Source of the DNA: Pegoplata infirma
Lineage: Eukaryota > Arthropoda > Insecta > Diptera > Anthomyiidae
DNA length: 64,000 nt
NCBI GenBank assembly: GCA_963921195.1
Contig: OY992536.1
Coordinates: 324,029,038 to 324,093,037 of the forward strand
Direction of reading: 5' to 3'
Position numbers and translations under genes: made by a program
Shown: positions 57,182-64,000 of the stretch, piece by piece
Layout: every line of letters starts with the position of its first letter
Numbering within the stretch: position 1 is the stretch's first letter
The notes under the pieces: model-generated
What the model was told of the DNA's origin: nothing
The model's input: the letters and a program-made list of their open reading frames with translations, nothing else
Databases searched by the model: none

Positions 57182-57678
57182 CAAGGTTGGCAATCGAAAC
57201 GAATAACGGTATCGATATCGGTATTGGTATCATTTTTTTATTTATTTCGGTATCGGTTACGGTATTTGAGTTAAATCGGTTACGGTATTACCGATACCGA
57301 ATCGTCAATACCGGTACGTACCGGTATTATCAAAAAAAATGCTAAGGGACACTTCAAAAAATTATACTATGGTGAAAAACCTCCTTTTTTTTGGAAATTT
57401 TTACTTATGGTGTTTACTTCGGGGAGGCATTTGGAGTACGATTTTTCATTTACAAAAACCAAAAAAATTACAAACTTTCTATTATATTTTTTTTGTAAAA
57501 ACAACACGTTTTTTTAGGAAAAACCGTTTCAATAACGGTACGTACCGGTACCGAAGGAAAAGGTTTTTGGATACCGGTATCCGATACCAAAACTGAGTTT
57601 CGGTATTGGTACCAGTATTCAATTTAAAGGGTTTTGAAACGGATAACGGTATTGAAAAGGTATCGATTGCCAACATTG
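57182..57678. mobile_element. inverted-repeat element rich in ACCGGTA motifs
   Basis: Ends CAAGGTTGGCAATCGA and TCGATTGCCAACATTG; the interior repeats CGGTACGTACCGGTA and CGGTATCGG. The ends look hAT-like, but no clean TSD is seen. Confidence 0.65.
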
Positions 57679-58661
57679 TTCATTACTAAACAAAATTTTT
57701 GGATTATAAATGATATTTTTGCAGAAAACTTCCAAGAATATTTTTGGTGTAGAGAATTCTCCGATTCTAAGATACATACTTAAATTGAAAATTTTGAGAC
57801 ATATTTGGAACGCAAATTGCTTAAATTGCAGAAATTTTTTTTTTAGTTTTTGAACAAAAAAATTTTAAAATTCCAAGACATTTTAACTACACCGAAAAAA
57901 ATGCCTGCCTTATATGTACGAAAACGTTCGTACATTGTACGAAAAATTTCGTTGTTTCGCACCACGAAATTCTTGCGTACAATGTACGAAATGCACGAAA
58001 TTGTTTCGTAAAATAAACGAAATTGTTTTTGTATTTTACAAAAAAATTTCGTAAAATAAACGCATAAATTTTTGTGTTTTACGAAAATTTTCGTAAAATA
58101 AACGAAATATTTTTTTGTTTTACGAAATCATTTCGTAAAATAAACGAAATATTTTTATTTTTACGAAATTTTTTTGGTAAATAAAAAAAAATCCTTAAAT
58201 TAACGAAATTACATGTAAAAATTCTTTCTTGAGAATACGAACAACGTTTTCAACGTTTTGACAGCAACATTTCCAAGCAATTAATTGCTTCTTCTTAACA
58301 GAGACTTATAAGATTTCATTCATTATTTACAGTAATTTTGTTTTAGGCTACGTTCACACTACAAGAACTTATGATGATATGTTGAGATGATTTTTTTGGA
58401 GGACCACCTCCCCACATGTAAAAAAAAACTTATATCATCAAGCCTCAAATTTTATTTGATCCGATTAGCCTCAAATTTTAATTGATCCTTAAAATAAATA
58501 AAACCCAAGAGAGAGCTTTTAAGTCGGCTGTGCCGAATTTTTATTACCCCAAATATGTAAAAAAATATCAGAGTTATCATTATTGAAATTAATTCTTTAT
58601 ACCCACGACCACAAGGCATTTTCTAATCCCCTGGGTCGAAGCTCATTACTTTAAATTTTTT

Positions 58662-59303
58662 TATACCCTCCACTTAGTGATAGAGGGTATATATAAGTTT
58701 GTCATTCCGTTTGTAACTCATCGAAATATCGATCTGCGACCCCATAAAGTATATATATTCATGATGCCCGATCGATTTTAAGACATTCTAGCGATGTCCG
58801 TCTGTCCGTCTGTCCGTCTGTCCGTCTGTCCGTCTGTCTGTCTGTTGAAAATGCTCTCGCGGACAAAATATTGCACAGAGATGACTGAAACTTAACATAT
58901 TTATTGGAAGTTCTCCCGAGAAGTTTGGTATTGCATTTGAGCGATATCGGTTCAGCGGTTCAAAAGTTATGAACGAAAATGTAAGCACACCTCAAAAATT
59001 TCAGTACATTCAACATAACCTAAAAATACAAAATGCTTTAATTTGGCTTCTGGTTGACATATGTGAACATAATTAAACACCAAATGGTATTTAAACAAGT
59101 ACGAACATATTTTTTGACAAAAAAAGAAAAAAATCGCGGATTTTTTTCAACAACATTTTTTTTCGCGAAATTTTTTTTTTTCAAAAAATTTTTTTTTTTA
59201 AAAAGTAATTTCCTTTTAAATAAAGTTTTTTGCAATAATCTTTTTGAAATTGTGGAGGGTATCACTACATTCGGCAAGGCCGAATTTAACTTTTTTACTT
59301 GTT
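58662..59303 (+). mobile_element. family C DINE-1-like Helitron
   Basis: Starts TACCCTCCACTTAGTGATAG and GGGTATATAT, has (GTCCGTCT)n, ends GGAGGGTATCACTACATTCG plus a hairpin and TTACTTGTTT. Confidence 0.8.
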
Positions 59304-59394
59304 TGACATAAAAATGTTTCATTTGTTTAACAAAACAACAAAAAACACTTTAAAAAAAATAAGTTTTCCAGAGGTTGGTTTAAAGAAATAAAAC

Positions 59395-59590
59395 TTTTTT
59401 GCCCACATACGAACTTAACCTGCTGATGACCAAAAGACTTGTCCCGTGGTATCCGTGTTTTATATAGACGGACATTAATAGAATGCCTTAGAATTTATCA
59501 TGGATCAATAATACATATACTTTATGGGGTCCCCGACCGATATTTTTTATTATACCCCAATACTGTAGTTAGAGGGCATAAAAACACCCT
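59395..59590 (-). mobile_element. reversed family B Helitron fragment
   Basis: CCCACATACGAACTTAACC ... GACGGACATTAATAG ... TATACTTTATGGGGTCCC, ending at CCCAATACTGTAGTTAGAGG. Confidence 0.6.
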
Positions 59591-60070
59591 TTAAGCATGC
59601 ATTTAAAGATTTCTTCTTTTTTCATTAGTTTTGTAAAATTTTAAAATTCTTGATTATTTTTTTTCGTAATATAAAGTCCACTTTCGTATATTTTACGAAA
59701 GAAGTTTTTACGAATTATTTTCGTAAAAATACGAAAGTCTGTACACTTTTATTGTAATATGCAGTCAACATTCGTATATTTTACGAAAGAATTATTTACA
59801 TTCTTTTTTTCGTTACTTTCGTAAAATTACAAAAGTTTTTACAACATTTTTTTTCGTAATATGTAGTCAACATTCGTAAATATTACGAAAAAAATATTTA
59901 CTAATCATTTTCGTTACTTTCGTAAAAATACGAAATTCAGTACTAAAGTTTTTCGTAATATGTAGTCAACTTTCGTTTATTTTACGAAAATAAAAGGTAC
60001 GAAACTTTTTTTCGTAAAATGTTGCATGGATTTTTTTCGGTGTATATAAAGATTTTTACTACACTCACGA

Positions 60071-60266
60071 AGGCGCCCCAGTAGGCTAGTTGGTAGCGTG
60101 CTAGCTAATGAGTCTGGGGGTCGTGGGTTCGATTCCCACCAGAGGCCTTGGTCTGATTCGCTACAACGAGACGAAGGTCATTGTTACCAGTTCTCGGTTA
60201 GGTAAAATTAGTATATAATTTGTAATTATATGGTAATTCTTAATGAAATAAAAAAAAATAAAATAA
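60071..60266 (+). mobile_element. tRNA-headed SINE, copy 2
   Basis: A tRNA-like 5' head has box A TAGGCTAGTTGG (60082-60093) and box B GGTTCGATTCC (60126-60136), 44 bases apart; then an unrelated body (CTGATTCGCTACAACGAGAC), an AT-rich tail and A-run. Perfect 13-bp TSD ACTACACTCACGA (60058-60070, 60267-60279). Nearly identical to copy 1. Transcription by RNA polymerase III and LINE-driven movement follow from family knowledge. Confidence 0.93.
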
Positions 60267-60317
60267 ACTACACTCACGATTTAAAACATTATTTGCATAG
60301 AAAACTTTGAGGTTATT

Positions 60318-60895
60318 TTTACACTGAAAAACTCTAAAACTCTGAGAAATTTTTTGAGTAGAAAAATTCTCAGGTTATGAGAAATTTTTCGTATAAAAAA
60401 ATTCTTAGACCCTGAAACATTTTTCATATTATAAGAAAAAGTTGCTTGTTTTTGAGATTCCCGGCTAAAAATGAATTGTATATGAGCATATATGAACACA
60501 TCTGACCATACATTATTAATTCGAAAACATATATGATCAGATATGAACATATATTAAAATGGGCGCTTATTCAATATATGACCATATATGGTAAAACATA
60601 TGATAATATGCGATCATATATTGGCCCACCCTTAACATAAATTATCATATATGATCGTACATGAGGTTGTATACATTATTTTTAGCCGGGTTGAGACATT
60701 TTGCTTATAGAAAAACTATCAATTTCGGAACAATTTTTCATATAAAACAATTCTTAGATTCTAAGACATTTTTCGTTCAGGAAATCTCTCAGATTCTATG
60801 ATAGAAAAAGTTCGAAGCTTTTGAGAGACTTTTCGTTTAAAAAAAAAATTCAAACTCTGAGAAATTTTTTGTTTTTCGATTAACAAATGCTCTTT
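60318..60895. repeat. repeat of CTGAGAAATTTTTC-type units
   Basis: Around ten degenerate units of about 40 bases with AAAATTCTCAG / GAGACATTTTTC, interrupted by the MITE at 60460-60690. Confidence 0.65.
60460..60690. mobile_element. CCCGGCTAAAAAT-ended MITE
   Basis: Perfect 13-bp inverted ends CCCGGCTAAAAAT / ATTTTTAGCCGGG; interior of CATATATGATCA-type motifs. Similar in style to 14189-14556. Confidence 0.8.
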
Positions 60896-61215
60896 TACAA
60901 TTGATATTTTGTAAATTACAATTAATTTTTGTCGAATTTCAATTGAAGGTCTTATTGCAAGAACTTGATAAGGATAATTTTATTTTTTTTAGTGATTTTA
61001 GCCGCCTTCGGGTCATTGATAGATATTTCGTAGTAGTCGTGCTAAAACTCTTGGTACTAGTTTTTACAATAAGATCTTCAATTGATCTTTTTCGAATTGG
61101 AATTGATCTATTACAAATTACAATTGATCTTTTTCGAATTGAATACAACTGGAATTGTCGAATTAGTATCATTTTCGAATTACAATTGATAATTTTCCAG
61201 TTACATCTGCAAATT
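60896..61215. repeat. CAATTGAT-rich inverted repeat
   Basis: Repeated TACAATTGATCTTTTTCGAA and complements; likely a relative of the MITE at 44916-45166. Confidence 0.5.
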
Positions 61216-62097
61216 GTGTAGAGTTAATAACATGACATAAAACTCTTTTGGATCATTCGAGACTCGTAGAAATTTGAGAATATGTAATCCTATTCTATCG
61301 ATATAAGCGATAGTCTTTTTCAAATAGTATTTTCCCCCCGTTATAATTGTATACCTTTTTAATAGCATTACCATCCACTGTAACATTGATATGATATGAG
61401 TGCTCAAACGAGTACCTCCTTACAATTTGGATCTTGAGTAAAGAAATGAAAAGTTCTCTTAATAATGTTCTTGTAGTACTACAATTTATCTGTCACTGAA
61501 TAAAAATAAATAACAAAAGAGTTTAATATTCGCCAAAGAAAATTTTTAACTCTTCCCTGAAGTTAAAAATTTGTTTTTATGGCCAAAATAAAAATTTGAA
61601 TGTCACAACTATAGATAGGAATAGATAAAACTTGGTTGTATGTTTTGTATAGCATGCGATATAACTTTTGATGTTTCAAACAACACAAATACGTGTACCT
61701 TACACTTAAAAAAAATAAACTAAATTAAAAGCTACGAGTAGTTGACGGTAAATTGAGAGAATTCGGGCTTGGAGGGATCCAAAGAAATTATTTTTTATTC
61801 CAAACCCGAGTAAAAAAGAGTTATATATATCAGTGACAAATTAGATCCCAAAAATTATTATTATTGTTTCAAATATTATCTTTGGTTATCCTACAAGTTC
61901 TGAACAGATAGTCTTATATATAATATGATACGTAAAATGGGTCTATCTGCTTTTATCAGTTTGATCCGGACTGATACAATATAAAATAAATTGAGACTAT
62001 AAGACATAAATATAAATGGTTAGATATTGCTCTACATAAAGAACATATTTTTGTATATAACATGACATAAAGTGCATATGATTATATATAATGTTAT
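61216..62097. other. intergenic, partly repeat
   Basis: 61800-62090 starts CCCGAGTAAAAAAG and has TATAATATGATAC-type motifs, a truncated relative of 14189-14556. Nothing codes. Confidence 0.4.
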
Positions 62098-64000
62098 CCA
62101 GGTTAGGTTAGGTTAGGTTGTAAGTGGCTGCTGACGTTTTACGTCAACACACGTAGACTCTGAGGTCCATTGTGATACCACGGGATCGTAATAGGTTTCC
62201 CTACTAGTCCCTGTCGTTAAACCAGTTTGAGCTTCTTATGAAACTCCTTAGATGTTGAATTTTGACATCCGACAAATCTGAAAGATCGTACAGCTCCCTA
62301 GATCCCAGTGAAGCAAGTCGCTGACCAGAAAGTGCCGGGCAATGGCAAATAAAGTGTTCGATGGTTTCCAACTCCTCTTCAGCCATGCAACTTCGGCAAA
62401 AGTCATTCGACGGCACATTTAACCGCTCTGCGTGCTTCCCTATAAGACAGTGTCCGGTAATTATAGAAACCACCGTCGAAATCTCTCCTCTTGGAAGCGA
62501 TATCAGCTCACTTGTGCGCCCCTGATTAAGAAAAGGCCAAATCAGTCGTGTTGTCTCACACGTCCATCCATTTGCCCATCTTTGATTAGTCTCCGTCGCA
62601 GAACAAAGCCGTAGGTTTTGCTTGCAAGTTTCTAGAGGCATACCAACACATTCCAATTCTGTTGGAAACTGTAAGGTAGTTACTAGTCTTGCAAGCTCAT
62701 CGGCTTTGCAATTCCCTGGAATGTCTCTGTGCCCTGGGACCCATATGAGTCGTATGTTAAACTGCTTGGCCATCTCATTTAAAGACGTGCGGCAGTTAAG
62801 GGCAGATCTTGTTTTCAGAAACATTGAATCCAGGGACTTGACCGCGGCTTGACTGTCAGTATAGATGTTGACTGCGGTTGTAGACAAGACATTGCAGCTC
62901 AACCAGTCAGCCACTTCCTTTATTGCCAGCATCTCTGCCTGGTAGACACTGCAATGATCTGGCAATCTACGAGCTAGGCTCAATCCAAGCTCTTCCGAAT
63001 AGACCCCAAAGCCCACTTGTTCGTGCAGCCTCGATCCATCTGTGTAAAAATTTATGGTAGCTCCACTTCCCGGAGTATCCCCCATCCAAGACTCCCTGGA
63101 TGGTATCATAGTGGTAAAGTGGCGCTTAAAGAGGCTCAAAGAGGGAGCACAATCCACATTTTGTGGTATTGTTATCTTTTTCAAGATCGCGCTATGGCCA
63201 CAATCGCTGCTCCTCCATTGCAGCGTGCTATTAAGTCGAATTGCCGACGCAGCTGCATACTGCCTACCCAATATGTCCAAGGGTATCAGGTGAAGGATGA
63301 TTTCTAATGCAGCCGTAGGTGTAGTACGAAGAGCACCAGTGATGCACATTGACGCCATTCTCTGTACCTTCGTGATAAAGACACAGTTCGCTTTTGTTTC
63401 TAAAGCAGGCCACCAGACAATGATTCCATACAGCAAAATTGGACGCACCACTGCTGTATAGATCCAATGAACGACTTGAGGGCTAAAACCCCATCGTTTT
63501 CCAATGGCCCTTTTACAGGAATACAAAGCAATCGTTGCTTTTCTCACCCGTTCCTCAATATTACGCCTGAAATTCAGCTTCCTATCTAGAAATACTCCAA
63601 GATACTTGGCTCCATCTGAGAAGGTGATTTCAGTACCTTCCAGAGAAATAGGTTCGAAAGCAGGAATCTTAATTTTCCTTGTAAATAAAACAAGCTCTGT
63701 TTTACTAGGATTAATTCCTAGACCACAGTCTCTTGCCCATTTAGACAGATCTTTCAGAGAACCCTGAAGAATGTCCCGCAATGTTGGCAGATGCTTCCCC
63801 TTTACCGCTATCGCAAAATCGTCAGCATATGCGACAACATGACAACCACGTGCTTCTAGAGATAGTAGCATTGAATTAAGTGCCAGGTTCCAAAGAAGCG
63901 GCGAAAGAACACCTCCTTGTGGTGTGCCCCTATTGACAAATCGAGATATGACGGACGCTCCCAATTCAGACGTTATACGTCTACTGGCAAGTAGGCTTTC
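62098..64000 (-). mobile_element. non-LTR retrotransposon, 3' half (I/LOA-like), runs off the window
   Basis: The reading frame is open from the window end at 64000 to a TAG at 62204-62206. The 3' UTR is about 100 bases and ends in a GGTTAGG-type tandem tail (62100-62119). It is a different family from the dead copy at 31424 but the same group. Confidence 0.92.
62204..64000 (-). CDS. LINE ORF2: reverse transcriptase C-terminal part, RNase H, zinc-knuckle-like end
   Basis: About 598 residues without a stop, 5' end outside the window. In order: RT motif GTPQGGVLSPLLWN and the catalytic VVAYADDFAIA (the two Asp intact), palm/thumb with TELVLFTRKIKI, KYLGVFLDRKLNFRRN and RPILLYGIIVWW; RNase H with NFYTDGSRLH, YQAEMLAIKEVADW, NIYTDSQAAVKSLDS and WVPGHRDIPGNCKADELA, so the D-E-D-D catalytic set is kept; a C-terminal CRSCMAEEELETIEH...CHCPAL Cys/His motif. 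These proteins reverse-transcribe their own RNA at a nicked target in the nucleus. The intact frame suggests recent activity. RT plus RNase H in this order is typical of I, LOA and related clades; the exact clade needs a tree. No endonuclease domain is within the window. Confidence 0.93.
   Translation of the reverse strand, partial: ESLLASRRITSELGASVISRFVNRGTPQGGVLSPLLWNLALNSMLLSLEARGCHVVAYADDFAIAVKGKHLPTLRDILQGSLKDLSKWARDCGLGINPSKTELVLFTRKIKIPAFEPISLEGTEITFSDGAKYLGVFLDRKLNFRRNIEERVRKATIALYSCKRAIGKRWGFSPQVVHWIYTAVVRPILLYGIIVWWPALETKANCVFITKVQRMASMCITGALRTTPTAALEIILHLIPLDILGRQYAAASAIRLNSTLQWRSSDCGHSAILKKITIPQNVDCAPSLSLFKRHFTTMIPSRESWMGDTPGSGATINFYTDGSRLHEQVGFGVYSEELGLSLARRLPDHCSVYQAEMLAIKEVADWLSCNVLSTTAVNIYTDSQAAVKSLDSMFLKTRSALNCRTSLNEMAKQFNIRLIWVPGHRDIPGNCKADELARLVTTLQFPTELECVGMPLETCKQNLRLCSATETNQRWANGWTCETTRLIWPFLNQGRTSELISLPRGEISTVVSIITGHCLIGKHAERLNVPSNDFCRSCMAEEELETIEHFICHCPALSGQRLASLGSRELYDLSDLSDVKIQHLRSFIRSSNWFNDRD

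Larger units (their letters stand above)
57890..60042. mobile_element. CACCGAAAAAAA-ended element with TA duplication, carrying insertions
   Basis: Ends CACCGAAAAAAATGC / GCATGGATTTTTTTCGGTG with TA on both sides. Terminal thirds (57900-58250, 59640-60030) are made of TTTCGTAAAATAAACGAAA motifs; the middle holds unrelated repeats. Confidence 0.75.

Noticed and set aside
60071..60146. A functional tRNA gene
   Set aside because: Acceptor and anticodon stems do not pair well, and it is fused to a SINE body, A-tail and TSD; a second copy has the same form.
62100..62119. Interstitial telomere repeat
   Set aside because: It is the 3' tail of the adjacent LINE, and flies do not use TTAGG telomeres.

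Overview
The window is AT-rich insect nuclear DNA. Small GT/AG introns, DINE-1/INE-1-like Helitron repeats, and a Gycalpha99B orthologue close to Drosophila point to a brachyceran fly with a repeat-rich genome, probably a calyptrate (blowfly or housefly type). The species is inference. Four host genes are supported at exon level: the 3' part of a pickpocket (DEG/ENaC) channel gene (+, 1-12333), a TMEM86/YhhN lysoplasmalogenase-like gene (-, 17691-18616, first exon not found), the soluble guanylyl cyclase alpha subunit Gycalpha99B (+, 39341-48573, complete CDS, 672 aa), and a double-domain odorant-binding protein (-, 48854-54296, complete, 282 aa). From memory, Gycalpha99B, several ppk genes and the Obp99 genes lie together at Drosophila 99B, so this looks like a conserved neighbourhood stretched by transposons.

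Layout: 1-12.4 kb, ppk exons separated by long introns made of nested repeats. 12.4-17.6 kb, Helitron-like copies, a large palindrome, tandem and T-rich repeats. 17.7-18.6 kb, the TMEM86-like gene. 19-30 kb, nested hAT-type and other inverted-repeat elements, including a 2.8-kb foldback element. 31.4-34.9 kb, a decayed non-LTR retrotransposon split by two DNA transposons. 36.3-39.2 kb, further nested elements up to the first Gyc coding exon. 39.3-54.3 kb, the convergent Gyc and OBP genes with repeat-filled introns. 54.8-60.3 kb, minisatellite and nested elements including two SINE copies. 62.1-64 kb, a better preserved LINE with reverse transcriptase and RNase H, running off the window.

The coding exons are intact and phase-consistent, while almost everything between them is mobile DNA. 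No new enzymatic system was found. The strongest new material is a set of non-autonomous elements whose ends can be fixed from target-site duplications (TSDs) or from a partner copy that shows the empty site: about ten hAT-like elements with 8-bp TSDs, a group with 5'-CAC ends and 2-bp TSDs, a modular element with a 9-bp TSD, a TTAG-flanked MITE, and a tRNA-headed SINE nested in a hAT element that itself sits in a minisatellite inside a larger repeat.
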